DNA of 43,485 bases from CAYWMY01 sp046352935 (lineage in GTDB: Bacteria; Pseudomonadota; Gammaproteobacteria; Steroidobacterales; Steroidobacteraceae), in the NCBI GenBank assembly GCA_046352935.1, contig JAXMGR010000024.1:1-43485 (forward strand). Reading direction: 5' to 3'. A model generated the notes under the pieces. The model was not told the DNA's origin and ran no database searches. It saw only the letters and a program-made list of their open reading frames with translations. A program made the position numbers and the translations under genes. Positions 1-8,928 of the stretch are shown here, piece by piece (position 1 is the first letter of the stretch; every line of letters begins with the position of its first letter).

Positions 1-227
1 AGGTGCTGCCACCAGCGGGAGAGGTAGTCCCAGCTCTGCCAGGGTGTGGAATCGGCAGACCCCGCCAGCAGTTCGTCCCACCATGGTTGCAGGTCCTGCC
101 AGTCGCCGAGGCGGGTGAGGACCCGGCAGTGCAGCCCTCGGACCGGGGTGTGTCCGCGCCGGGCAGACAGAGGCACCCTGGCAACGGTGCGAGCCACTCG
201 CGACTGTTCAGCCGTCACGCGCTGCAT
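1..227 (-). CDS. BioF2/CelD-like GNAT-fold protein, 3' part outside window
   Basis: Only the first 75 codons are visible; the gene runs off the left edge. The ATG at 227-225 overlaps the stop of the upstream gene (208-210) by 20 bases, so translational coupling is likely; a GTG at 218-216 is an alternative start. The visible part ends with a W-x-x-L then TPWQSWDYLSRWW pattern, the same signature (TVFQTFEFLRSWW) that opens the C-terminal domain of the neighbouring 588-residue protein. This is typical of the N-terminal lobe of the BioF2-like acetyltransferase (CelD) family, often found in EPS loci, with undefined substrates. The family assignment rests on this short stretch. Confidence 0.6.
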   Translation of the reverse strand, partial: MQRVTAEQSRVARTVARVPLSARRGHTPVRGLHCRVLTRLGDWQDLQPWWDELLAGSADSTPWQSWDYLSRWWQH

Positions 228-1974
228 TCCGGTCGTGACCTTCGCCGTGGACACGTTCAACTCCTCCGGACCGCCAGTTCCCGATGTGTGAGGCCAGGCG
301 CTTCATGGCGGGCTTGAACAGAAAGTAGACGAGATAAAAGGTGCTGCACACGGGCCCCGTTCTCATTACGTGCAGGTCTCGTGTCACCACCCGGTCCGTA
401 GCCCAGGAGGTCTTGTTGGTCAGGGTGCCGGACAGGAAATCGAACACGCGATAGCGGGGCGATTCGAAGCTGCCCTCGAGCTCCCGTGCGGTCAGCAGGA
501 CGCCGGGAGAGCAGTCGTCGAAGTTACGGTCATGCGCGATGTGTAGCGAATACCAGACCCCGTGCCAGGTGATGCCGAAGGTCGCCGCAACCGGGCGGCT
601 GTTCACCCGCAGGAACCGGAATTCGACCGTGCATGCACGGGCGAGTCGTGTGATGGCCTCGCGGTAGAGCGCCGTCGCCTGAATGTCACGCAGTGCGCCG
701 ATGCCCGTACCGTGCTTCCAGCTCGCTCGTTCCACCGCCAGGTACTGCTCGAACGGTGCGCTGTCGCCCTGGTCCGCACGGATGCAGCAGTAGTCGACGT
801 GGCCTTGCGCCTCCAGCTTCTGGTGCCTGCGCTTCAGCGACTTTCGCAGCGCGCGCGAGCGACCGCGCAGGTAGTCGTCCCAGGGACCCTCGATGCATAC
901 ACGGGGGGCCTGTGCCAGGGCGCCGAAGCGGACGTGCAGGCCGGCCGCGGTGCCCTGCGCCTCGAGCGCACGGACGAAGGGATCCGTCACCGACTGTTCC
1001 GCCAGCACGAGTTCGTCCCAGATCGGTGCGCGCGCCAGCAGGTCGCGGGCCATGATGCCGGCCAGTTCGGTGTCTCCCGGCTCGCAGAGCAGGCGGGGAC
1101 GATCGCTGTCCGGCGGATCTCCGAGAAAGGAGACCGTGCGGAATTCCGCGCCGAGCCAGTGCCGCGGATCCATCTGCAGGGGCAGGATCGCCGCAGGCCG
1201 TTCCTCGCGCAGCGCCACGAGCAGCATGAGCTCGTTCCCCCAGCCGGCATGGTTCCACCACGATCTCAGGAACTCGAAGGTCTGGAACACCGTGGCGTCG
1301 GGTGTCGCTTCCACGAGCCGGTTCCAGTGCGGTTCGAGCAGGTCCCAGCCACGGCGAGTAGCGATGAGCCCGACGGTCACCATTCCCGACCGTGACGTAT
1401 GGTCCCGGCAGTTCTGCAGGTAGGTCCGCAGCTGCGTCCGGCGCGCTGGCAGCGTCGGGACCGTTGGCCGGAGCACGACCGGATGGGTCGTGCGGTGCAG
1501 CGGATCGTCGGATGCCATGGCGATGAAGCCGAGGCGCCGCCAGATACGGCGTGCGAGCAGGGATGCGCTCTCACGGGGCGTGCAGCGCAGATACAGGGGC
1601 AGAGCCTTCAGGTCGTCCTGCTCGCGGTAGACCGCGGCGAGGCGCAGATACAGAAGTGCCGCGCGACTGCGATGGCCTGGCTGCACCGCGAACGCCTCGA
1701 TGTCGACGTGTTCCTGCAGCGGTGCCGGGTCCTCGGCGGAGGATGGCCTCCCGGCGTGTCGAATCGCCAGCACGCAGCCGACGATGCGCTCGCCGTGCAG
1801 GAGCATGGCACTCAGACTGCGGCCTTCGCGACACGCGGCGTCGAGGACGGCGAGGATGCGCTCTGCCTCCTCCCGCCCATGGCAGAGCCGGAGCAGGCGG
1901 CTGAGCCCGCGTCGTTCCTCGCGCAGGACCGTGCCGTCGATCCAGTCTGCATGGTACGTGCGTGCGGACGACAT
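208..1974 (-). CDS. GNAT N-acyltransferase fused to a BioF2/CelD-like acyltransferase domain
   Basis: 588 residues in two parts. Residues about 1-170 look like a compact GNAT domain: an acetyl-CoA-loop-like segment (IEAFAVQPGHRSRAALLY) and a closing RRIWRRLGFI strand-helix. After a basic linker, residues from about M198 form a BioF2-like GNAT (CelD) domain: TVFQTFEFLRSWW, then RALRKSLKRRHQKLEAQG, and a C-terminal AATFGITWHGVWYSLHIAHD segment typical of this family. Such proteins are thought to transfer acyl or aminoacyl groups onto envelope glycans; the substrate is unknown. It is the second-last visible gene of the minus-strand operon, 21 bases after the flippase. Stand-alone BioF2-like proteins are common; this N-terminal GNAT extension is unusual. 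M198 (near 1383) could be an internal start, but the frame is open throughout. Confidence 0.75.
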   Translation of the reverse strand: MSSARTYHADWIDGTVLREERRGLSRLLRLCHGREEAERILAVLDAACREGRSLSAMLLHGERIVGCVLAIRHAGRPSSAEDPAPLQEHVDIEAFAVQPGHRSRAALLYLRLAAVYREQDDLKALPLYLRCTPRESASLLARRIWRRLGFIAMASDDPLHRTTHPVVLRPTVPTLPARRTQLRTYLQNCRDHTSRSGMVTVGLIATRRGWDLLEPHWNRLVEATPDATVFQTFEFLRSWWNHAGWGNELMLLVALREERPAAILPLQMDPRHWLGAEFRTVSFLGDPPDSDRPRLLCEPGDTELAGIMARDLLARAPIWDELVLAEQSVTDPFVRALEAQGTAAGLHVRFGALAQAPRVCIEGPWDDYLRGRSRALRKSLKRRHQKLEAQGHVDYCCIRADQGDSAPFEQYLAVERASWKHGTGIGALRDIQATALYREAITRLARACTVEFRFLRVNSRPVAATFGITWHGVWYSLHIAHDRNFDDCSPGVLLTARELEGSFESPRYRVFDFLSGTLTNKTSWATDRVVTRDLHVMRTGPVCSTFYLVYFLFKPAMKRLASHIGNWRSGGVERVHGEGHDRNAARDG

Positions 1975-1995
1975 GAATGCCCCGCGTCCTCCGGC

Positions 1996-3564
1996 TCAAC
2001 GTGGCAGCGGCGCTGCGTCGGGGCCGCGCACGAGACCCAGCAGCTCCCGGCGCTCGCTGGCCGTCGTGCCGATGAGGAACGTACCGGCGCCCCACGTGGC
2101 GAGGAGTCCGGCCGCTGCCGTTGCCAGGGACGCGACGTCGGCCTCCTGCGTCTGTGTCCCCAGCCACCAGCCCAGCACAGCGGCCGGCAAGGCGGAAACC
2201 ACGGGACGGACAGCGCTTCCTGCGAGGAGGTCGGCGACGGGCGTGCCGACCAGGCGACAGGTGATCGGGAGTTCCACCAGCAGACCGATGGACGCGTTGG
2301 CGATCAGGCAGGCGGCCGCGACTCCCGCGAGTCCGTGGCGTGGGGCGAGAAGGACGATGAGAACGACCTCGACGAGCACTTCGAGGGCCGTCAGGCCCAC
2401 CATCAGCCGCACACGGCCCAGCGCCAACAGCATGATGGTCGACGTGGAGAGCAGCGCGGAGACCAGTCCATTGACGACGAGGATCCACAGCAGCGGACCC
2501 GTGACGGTGTGCGCGACTTCGGGCACCCAGACGGCGACCACGGCTGGTCCGAGCAGGCCGGTGCACAGCGCGATCGGCAGCGCGAGCATGAACATGCCCT
2601 TCGTGCCGCGCTCGAACAGTGCTTTCAGATCGGCATCACGATGGCGCGCGTGCAGCCCCGCGATCATGGGATACAGCACGTCGGTCAGCGGACCGATCGC
2701 GACCAGCATGGCGCTGCCGAGCGTGACCGCGATGGCATAAGGCGTCATGAGCCCGATCGGCAGCAGCATGGCGATGAGGATCTCATCGAGGTTCACGGTG
2801 CCTTCGGCGACGATGTCGTCGACCGCGGACCAGAAGGAGTACCGGCGGATGTGGCGCCAGGTGCGACGGTGGAAGCGCGCCGGGGTATGCATCAATCCGG
2901 GGTACAGCCGGCCGATCATCACGAGGTCGATGACGACGCCGAGCACCGACGTCGCGAGTTCCACGAGCGCCAGCGCGACGATGCCGTGGCCGTTCAGCAC
3001 CAGCGCGAGCTGGAGGCCTGCGGCGACGAGGCGCAGGACGATGCTGCGTGCGTTGAGGAGGTCGAATCGCTGCGCGCCTTCGTACACATTCTCGAGCGCA
3101 GAGCCGGGAATCGTGATCAAAAGGTTCGCCCCGAGAATCGCCAGCACGATGCGGAAGTCGGCTGCAAGTACCGTGGAACTCTCGAGCCACCAGTCGGTCG
3201 GCGCCATCGCGAGGCCGAGTGCGATCAGGGCGGCGAGCCCACCCGTGAGTGCGAGCGTCACGGCCACCGTGACCACGAGGCGTGCGATGGCGATGCGCTG
3301 GTCCCGCGACGCGAGGCGTGCATGCAGGCGTACCTGGGCGTCGCCGCAGCCGAAGTCGAAGAACTTCAGGTAGAACGTGATGGCGTGGGACAGCAGCCAC
3401 ACGCCGTATGCTTCGACGCCGACCGTGCGGACGAGGATCGGGGTCAGCGCCAGATAGATGACGCCGCCCACCGCGGCTTCCGCGTAGCCGCTGCCGATGT
3501 TGGCCAGCCAGCGCCGCGGTGCGGGGCGGTCACCTGCGGCGGCGGTCATGACGTCGTCCGCCAC
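1996..3564 (-). CDS. Wzx-like polysaccharide flippase (MATE/MVF superfamily)
   Basis: 522 residues with about twelve to fourteen hydrophobic segments and little soluble domain, the size and build of Wzx/RfbX-type polysaccharide transporters, which flip undecaprenyl-PP-linked repeat units across the inner membrane. The N-terminal GSGYAEAAVGGVIYLALTPILVR segment followed by VGVEAYGVWLL is typical of the family's first helix pair. The start is a GTG at 3564 with GAGGGAG just upstream; an ATG five codons in (3549) is possible. It lies 31 bases after a GT4 gene and 21 bases before the GNAT fusion, so co-transcription is likely. A second, unrelated-looking flippase sits at 18215-19765. Confidence 0.85.
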   Translation of the reverse strand: MADDVMTAAAGDRPAPRRWLANIGSGYAEAAVGGVIYLALTPILVRTVGVEAYGVWLLSHAITFYLKFFDFGCGDAQVRLHARLASRDQRIAIARLVVTVAVTLALTGGLAALIALGLAMAPTDWWLESSTVLAADFRIVLAILGANLLITIPGSALENVYEGAQRFDLLNARSIVLRLVAAGLQLALVLNGHGIVALALVELATSVLGVVIDLVMIGRLYPGLMHTPARFHRRTWRHIRRYSFWSAVDDIVAEGTVNLDEILIAMLLPIGLMTPYAIAVTLGSAMLVAIGPLTDVLYPMIAGLHARHRDADLKALFERGTKGMFMLALPIALCTGLLGPAVVAVWVPEVAHTVTGPLLWILVVNGLVSALLSTSTIMLLALGRVRLMVGLTALEVLVEVVLIVLLAPRHGLAGVAAACLIANASIGLLVELPITCRLVGTPVADLLAGSAVRPVVSALPAAVLGWWLGTQTQEADVASLATAAAGLLATWGAGTFLIGTTASERRELLGLVRGPDAAPLPR

Positions 3565-3595
3565 GCTCCCTCGGGAGCTTTGCGTGTCGGGACGC

Positions 3596-4807
3596 TCACC
3601 GGCGCATCGGCGTCGCCGCGGCGGGGTTCACCAGTCGGTCGACGAAGCGGCTGTCGAACACGCCGGTGGCACCGAGGTCGCTGATACGCGGGTCTTCGGG
3701 TGCCGGACGCCCCAGGACCTGCGCGTAGGCGCGCCGGAATCGCTGCGCGACCATCGGCCAGCGGAAGCTGCGGGCTCGTTCCCGCGCCAGGGCGCCCAGC
3801 CGCTCACACTCGGCCCGGTCCGCCATCAACCGCTCCAGTGCCCTGCGGATGCCCGTCGAGCCGCCTCTAGGCACCGTCACGCCGGCCTGGCCGATGACCT
3901 CGGAGCAGCCGTCATCGTCGGTCGTGATGATGGCGCAGCCGGCATCCATGCCCTCGAGCAGCACGATGGGAAAGTTCTCGCGTACCGACGGGAACACCAT
4001 GATGCGCGCCTCCTCGTACAGGCCGCGCAGCGTCATCCGGTCGACGAAACCCGTGAAACGCACCGGTACCCCGAGTCGCCTGGCCTGGCGCTGCAGCGTC
4101 GGCAGGTAGGGACCGTCCCCGGCGACCACGAACTCCCAGTCACCCGGCAGGTCCCTGATTGCATCGAGGAAATGCTGCACGCCCTTGCGGGGGAACAGTC
4201 GCGTCACGACGAGAACGAGATTACGCTTCTTCCGGCCGAGGCGCGGCGCGGGCGTGTAGCCGTTCGGAATCACGGTCACCGGCACGTCGATGTGATCGTG
4301 GATGAGGCCTTCGAGGTAGTGCGATGGTGAGGTCACGAGCGCCGCGCCCCGCATGATCCGGCGCCACAGCGGGTGGACCAGGGCATGCATCAGCCGGAAC
4401 CGGTCCGGGTTGTAGCCCGGGATGTCCGAGCCATGCGCGGTGATGACGTATGGCAGGTCGAAGCGCCGGCCGAGTGCAGCTGCGATGGCCCCCGACGGAA
4501 TCACGAAGTGCGTGTGGATCAGGTCCGGCTGGAAGCGCTGGATCACCTGCGCGGCCCTGCGGTAGGCTGGCAGCAGCGTCGTCACCAGTTCGGGCGTGGT
4601 CGTGAAGTGCCGGTGACGGCGCCAGCAGGTCGTGCGGTGGATTCGCACGCCGCCGGCTGTCGTGTCCCGCTCCAGACCCTTCATCGCGGACGTGACGACC
4701 TCGACCTCGTCTCCGAAGTGCACGAGCGTTTCATTGAGCGCCGAGGCGACGATGGAGCCGCCGCCGCCGATCGGCGGGTATTCGTAGGTGAGACTCAGGA
4801 TCTTCAC
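3596..4807 (-). CDS. GT4 family glycosyltransferase
   Basis: 403 residues with the two Rossmann domains of GT-B glycosyltransferases. The N-terminus MKILSLTYEYPPIGGGGS carries the glycine-rich acceptor loop; the middle has the TAHGSDIPGYN segment; the C-terminal half has the donor-site pattern MVFPSVRENFPIVLLEGMDAGCAIITT, the GT4 E-x7-E motif. It should transfer a sugar from a nucleotide donor onto the growing lipid-linked repeat at the cytoplasmic face. The GTG start at 4807 overlaps the TGA of the upstream adenylate-forming gene (GTGA), so the two are translationally coupled. Donor and linkage cannot be read from sequence. Confidence 0.9.
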   Translation of the reverse strand: MKILSLTYEYPPIGGGGSIVASALNETLVHFGDEVEVVTSAMKGLERDTTAGGVRIHRTTCWRRHRHFTTTPELVTTLLPAYRRAAQVIQRFQPDLIHTHFVIPSGAIAAALGRRFDLPYVITAHGSDIPGYNPDRFRLMHALVHPLWRRIMRGAALVTSPSHYLEGLIHDHIDVPVTVIPNGYTPAPRLGRKKRNLVLVVTRLFPRKGVQHFLDAIRDLPGDWEFVVAGDGPYLPTLQRQARRLGVPVRFTGFVDRMTLRGLYEEARIMVFPSVRENFPIVLLEGMDAGCAIITTDDDGCSEVIGQAGVTVPRGGSTGIRRALERLMADRAECERLGALARERARSFRWPMVAQRFRRAYAQVLGRPAPEDPRISDLGATGVFDSRFVDRLVNPAAATPMRR

Positions 4808-6009
4808 GACTGCGGCCTGCCGGCGAGAGAGACCACGGCGGATTGCTTGCCGGGCTGCAGTGGCAACGGCCCGTCCTGCGGGTGCAGCCGCAGGGGAAGG
4901 CCCTCGAGCAACTGGATCAATGACCGTTGCGCCCGGGCGGGCGCGAGTTCGGCCCTGCAGTCCAGGTAGACATCGACGCTCGTGTCCGACTGCTGCAGGA
5001 CCCGGAACGAGCGTACGCCTTCGATCGCTTCGAGGGCGCAGGTCACGCGCCAGGGTGATAGATGCCGGTTCCCGGGCAGCACGATGGCATCGTGCTCACG
5101 TCCCACGAATTCCATCACGGGTTGGTGGGGCTGGGTCCGGTCGCGCCGCACGAGGTCACCCGTGTCGAAGCGGATGATCGGTTGCACGGCGGGCCGCAGG
5201 TCGCTGGCGACCAGGCGCTCCAGCCGCTCGTCGCAGAGGCTCGGCAGGAACTCCAGATCCAGGTCTCTGTCCAGCAGGCGGTATGGGCCGGCCGGATCCG
5301 GTCGCAGCGCCATCAGTCCGAACTCCGTCATTCCAAAGAAATCGGCCACAGGCGCCTGAAATTGCGCCTCGAGTCGCTGCCGATGGCCCGTTGTCAGTCT
5401 TTCGCCGGTGCTGATGATCTTCCGCGGAGCGCAGCTGACGCCGCGACACCCGATCTGAGTGCCCAGTTCCAGCAGGGCGTTCAGCGGGCCGTACAGGATG
5501 CTGGGCCGGAACGCCGCGAAGGTTCTCGCGATCCGTTCGGGCGAGTCGTCCATATCGACGAATGTCCAGCGCAGCCATCGTGCCCAGCGCCCCCGCGAAC
5601 GAATCGTCGCTGCCGACTGGCTCGAGACGAACATCAGAGCCTGCCCCGGCCGATACCCGGCCGAGGCAAGTCCGTGCAGAAACCGGAGCTGCCGCCTGCG
5701 GCGTGCCGAAGCGGTATAGCGCATCTCGAAGACCTGTCCGCTCGAGCCGCTAGTGCGTTCGATGTGCAGCTGAGCCTGCGCGTAGCGGCGGTCGAGGAGA
5801 TCACCCGGGGTGGCTTTCGATCAGATCCCGTCGGGTCACCAGTGGCAGCGCATCGAAGTCCTCCGACTCCGGATCTGCAGCAGGCGGCGACCCGCAACGC
5901 CCCAGTGCCGCCGGTAGAACGGCACATGGGTTGCGGCGATCTCCCGGACGACCCTCGCCAGTCGGGTGATCGGTCGCTCACGATAGCGCTCCGGCCACTG
6001 CTGAATCAG
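4804..6009 (-). pseudogene. CapK/PaaK-like adenylate-forming enzyme, frameshifted
   Basis: The C-terminal 306 residues (5724 down to 4804) are one open frame with adenylate-forming signatures of the phenylacetate-CoA ligase/CapK family: ISTGERLT, DFFGMTEFGLMA and IIRFDTGDLV. The N-terminal third is recognisable but split across three frames: QQWPERYRERPITRLARVVR then THVPFYRRHW near 6003-5900; DFDALPLVTRRDLIESHP near 5860-5807; and LLDRRYAQAQLHIERTSGSSGQ leading into the long frame near 5800. The breaks lie near 5885 and 5805. The SGSSG loop is the family's phosphate-binding loop. Intact members are about 430 residues, matching the joined length. CapK-type proteins occur in capsule loci and are expected to activate a carboxylate for attachment. 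The true start is uncertain (about 6009). This is either real decay or sequence error. Confidence 0.7.
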
Positions 6010-7168
6010 GGTGCGGGAACCGGACGACGTCCGTCCGCGCCTGATCGGCGAGCTTCAGCGACGCTCCCCGCAGATCGTCCCGCGCCTCGATCGCCACCCG
6101 CATGAGACCGACCAATCTGTCGGCCTGCGATGCGCCAGCGAAATCATCGAGGTTCGATCAGTCGCGGCTCGATACCGAGCTTTGGCCGAACAATCCGGCG
6201 AACTTCGGGTTGTAGCCGAGGCCCACGATCGGCACGCCCATCGATGCCGCGAAGATGAGCGGATGCATCCGGGACGAGACCAGCAGCGACAGCATGCCTG
6301 TGACGGCCTTGTAGAGTGCCGGATCGTCCAGCACCAGCAGGTGGCTCTCGGCATCGCCCAGTGCGCCCCGGAACCGGGCAGCCACACGATCGTCCGCTTC
6401 GTGGCCCACGTTGTAGCTGGGCAGCAGCAGGACCGCTGCGTCCAGTTCGGCAGCCATGCGTCTGACGCTGGTTGCGACCTGTCGGATGAAATCCTGCATT
6501 GTTGCCTCACCATGCCCGCGGTCCAGGCCGCCTTGGCCGACCAGTTCGATGAGGAATGAATCCCCGCGCCGGTGGAGACGGCGTCGCGGGGAGACTCCGA
6601 TCAATGGTTTGCCGGCGGGCACCCCGGCTGCGCGCAGCATGCGTGCGCAGACTCAGCCGGCGCCGCCTCAGCATGAATGCCGGGTCGAGGTGAGACTGAT
6701 CGGGCGGCCTGTGCGGCCTTTCAGTTCCGACAATACCGACGGTCGCGAACCGAGATGGATCGGAGCATGGAGCAGCGTGCGCGCGGCAACTCGGCTCTCG
6801 GCGTGCCGCAGCGGTCCCGCACAAGGTGCATGTCCGATGGGCAGGGTCCGGGTGGCGTGCACGGCAGGCCGATCCGGCTCGCCCAGTAGAGCATCTTGAT
6901 GCGGCTGTCGTCGTCCTGGAAAAGGCCGCCACCGGCAATGCCCACGAGCGCGCTGTCGCGGGCAGCCCGTAACAGCGCGCCGAGGTGGGTGACCCGCGCT
7001 GCACGACCTGATGGGCCTCGGGGATCGGCTGCACGCGTGAGGAACTTGCGGTGACGCTGGCCAGACGCGGGCGACGGTCGGCCCTTGACAGGGTGTCTGA
7101 ACCGCGCAGGATCGCACGGTCCCGAGGTTGAAGTCCGAATCGCCGCCCAACAGCAGGACGCCGCTCAT
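5978..7168 (-). pseudogene. Polysaccharide pyruvyl transferase (CsaB/WcaK family), multiply frameshifted
   Basis: The start is clear: ATG at 7168 behind TAGGGAAAAA, then MSGVLLLGGDSDFNLG. Following the best frame from piece to piece gives DRAILRG, RLASVTASSSRVQPIPEAHQ, THLGALLRAARDSALVGI, AGGGLFQDDDSRIKMLYWAS, AGPLRHAESRVAARTLL, ISVRDR, then a long open segment (6640-6158) with IGVSPRRR, LLLPSYNVGHEADD, SSRMHPLIFAASMGVPIVGL and YNPKFAGLFGQ, and a C-terminal DDFAGASQADRLVGLMR piece ending at the TGA at 5978. These are hallmarks of the pyruvyl transferase fold, which adds a ketal pyruvate to sugars. Breaks lie near 7121, 6992, 6865, 6758, 6740, 6690, 6640 and 6180. Several are one-base losses in G/C runs. 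Joined length is about 395 residues, normal for the family. Confidence 0.7.
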
Positions 7169-7186
7169 TTTTTCCCTACGGGACGC

Positions 7187-7214
7187 TTGACCTGTAACTG
7201 CGTTAAGGTAACTT
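7187..7214 (+). promoter_or_regulatory. Candidate sigma70-type promoter
   Basis: TTGACC and TAACTT separated by 16 bases, reading toward the export operon. The start would be near 7221, upstream of both CRP-type palindromes. Match to consensus is fair in -35 and modest in -10. Confidence 0.35.
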
Positions 7215-7248
7215 GGCGGCGGGCTGGATGCCCGGCAGGTCGCCGGAT

Positions 7249-7266
7249 CCGTGACCGGGGTCACGG
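7249..7266. promoter_or_regulatory. CRP/Clp-type palindrome, copy 1
   Basis: CCGTGAC-CGGG-GTCACGG, a perfect 7-base inverted repeat with 4-base spacer, extendable by one T/A pair (7248/7267). Its core GTGA-N6-TCAC is the half-site pattern of the CRP/FNR superfamily (CRP, Vfr, Clp). It is 155 bp centre to centre from an identical-arm copy. Confidence 0.6.
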
Positions 7267-7403
7267 AGACCGCGAACCCACCGGAGACTCGCAATGCACA
7301 GAGGGTTCGCGGCGTCAGGGACAGGACCGGTGCCCCGCGCCCGCCAGTGCTCGACGCTCCCGCGGCAGACCGGGAACCCGCGTGTTCCGTCGTGGTAGAG
7401 GTA

Positions 7404-7421
7404 CCGTGACTTCGGTCACGG
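7404..7421. promoter_or_regulatory. CRP/Clp-type palindrome, copy 2, in class II position
   Basis: CCGTGAC-TTCG-GTCACGG; the arms are identical to copy 1 and only the 4-base spacer differs. The centre is at 7412.5. A candidate -10 (GATACT, 7443-7448) would place a transcription start near 7454, putting the palindrome at about -42, the spacing used by class II CRP activation. The start codon of the initiating transferase follows about 70 bases later. Confidence 0.6.
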
Positions 7422-7523
7422 CCGACTTCGGCGGCGCTCGGGGATACTTATGTTGAGTTGGGGTTGCCTTCGAGCCGGCGCCCGCTGCAGGGATGCGACA
7501 AGCATGGCGCGACACCGGTCCTC

Positions 7524-8928
7524 ATGAGCGAGCACGTCGTTTTCCGCCAGACGATCCCTGTGGCCATGCTGACGGCCGCGCGGGTCGTTGCGCCTGCACT
7601 CATCGCGCTGGGAGCCCTGCGCGGCCTCGCGCTCCTGTACGGCGTCGAGTTCGATGTCCCGTTCCGCGTGCTGGCTGTCCTGGTCATGTGCCTGGGCGTG
7701 CTGCTGCTGCGCCCGTCGGGCAGCCCCGGCGACGAACTGCATGCGGGCCGGATCCCTCTGGGCTTCGAGATGTCGCTGCGCTGGGTCCTGCTGATCGTCG
7801 TGCTGCTGCTCATCGGCTATGTGACCAAGCTGTCTGCCGAGTTCTCGCGGCGCGTCATCATGACGTGGCTCGTCTGCACACCGATTCTGCTGGTGCTCGC
7901 GGCCACCGTCGTGGATCGACTGCTGCGCAGGGCGATGTTTTCGGCCTCGACGCCGCGCCGTGTCGCGATCGCGGGCTACAACGAGACCAGTCGGTCACTC
8001 GCAGCGGGGTTGCGCAGGCGCCCGGAACTGTCGATGACCCTGGTCGGTTACTTCGATGACCGGAGTTCCGAACGGCTCGGCATGCAGCAGGACGAAAAGC
8101 TGGTCGGCGGACTCGGGGAACTGGCCACTTTCGTCAAGGACCGGAACATCGACGTGCTGTTCGTGGCGCTGCCGATGCGTCACATCCAGAGGGTGCTCAA
8201 CCTCCTGGACGATCTCCGCGATACGACGTGTTCGATCTATTACGTGCCGGATGTGTTCGTCTTCGATCTCGTCAGTCCGCACCGTGGAGATCGCCGGCAT
8301 ACCCGCCGTAGCGATGGCGCGGGGCCCCTTCTACGGCTACCGCGGCGTCATCAAGCGTCTCACCGACGTCGGCATGGCCTCGGCGCTGGTGGTCGCGTTC
8401 TCGCCGCTGCTGCTGGCCTGGCGTTGCTCGTGAAGTTCACGTCGAAGGGCCCGGTCTTCCCGCCAGCGTCGCTACGGTCTGGACAGCCAGGAGATCGTCG
8501 TCTACAAGTTCCGGACGATGACCGTGGTCGAGGACGGCGCGACGATCCGACAGGCGACCGCGACGACGAGCGCATCACGCCGCTGGGTCGGATCCTGCGC
8601 CGCTACTCTCACTCCGACAGAACTCCCGCAGCTGTTCAACGTCCTGCAGGGCCGCATGAGCCTGGTGGGGCCGCGCCCGCATGCCGTTGCCCACAACGAG
8701 CAGTACCGGAAGCTCATCAAGGGCTACGCGGTCCGACACAGGTTCACCGCGGCATCCACCGGACTCGCCCAAGTGAGCGGTTGCCGTGGCGAGACGCCCG
8801 GCGTGGAGGAGATGAAGGCGCGGATCGATTACGACCTCGACTATCTGCGGCACTGGTCGCCTGCACTGGATCTGAAGATCCTCCTTCGTACGGCACGGCT
8901 GCTGTTCAACGATACGAGGGCTTACTGA
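7524..8928 (+). pseudogene. Undecaprenyl-phosphate sugar phosphotransferase (WcaJ/EpsB type), frameshifted
   Basis: The enzyme would put the first sugar-1-phosphate on undecaprenyl phosphate. Residues 1 to about 250 are in one frame from the ATG at 7524: several hydrophobic helices, then a Rossmann-like domain (VAIAGYNETSRSLAAGL, LVGYFDDR). After FVFDLV (near 8275) the frame changes repeatedly: RTVEIAGIPAVAMARGPFYG, LALLVKFTSKGPVF, RRYGLDSQEIVVYKFRTMT, DDERITPLGRILRRYS, then ELPQLFNVLQGRMSLVGPRP with HAVAHNEQYR to the TGA at 8928. These are the conserved catalytic motifs of the bacterial sugar transferase domain. Breaks lie near 8275, 8420, 8465, 8550 and 8612. The usual PGITGWAQVNGWRGET motif reads as degraded STGLAQVSGCRGET. 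The joined length is near the family's usual 460-470 residues. Loss of this gene would abolish the locus's obvious initiating enzyme, so sequence error must be considered. Confidence 0.75.

Larger units (their letters stand above)
7169..7523. promoter_or_regulatory. Divergent control region between the pyruvyl transferase operon and the EPS export operon
   Basis: A 355-base stretch without a convincing gene. It holds two CRP-type palindromes (7249-7266 and 7404-7421), a further inverted repeat GGAAC-N6-GTTCC at 7373-7388, a sigma70-like pair (TTGACC 7187-7192, 16-base spacer, TAACTT 7209-7214) pointing to the plus-strand operon, and a candidate -10 (GATACT, 7443-7448). On the minus strand the pyruvyl transferase start has a clear ribosome site (TAGGG, six bases from the ATG). 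It lies inside the indel-rich patch, so exact spacings carry some doubt. Confidence 0.55.

Noticed and set aside
3565..3578. Short palindrome GCTCCC-TC-GGGAGC between GT4 and flippase genes
   Set aside because: The two-base loop cannot form a stable hairpin and it overlaps the flippase ribosome site within one operon.
1399..3684. Very long plus-strand open frame (761 codons)
   Set aside because: It is antisense to the GNAT fusion and flippase genes, has extreme Arg/Gln/His/Asp-rich composition and no recognisable motif; it is a by-product of high-GC codon use.
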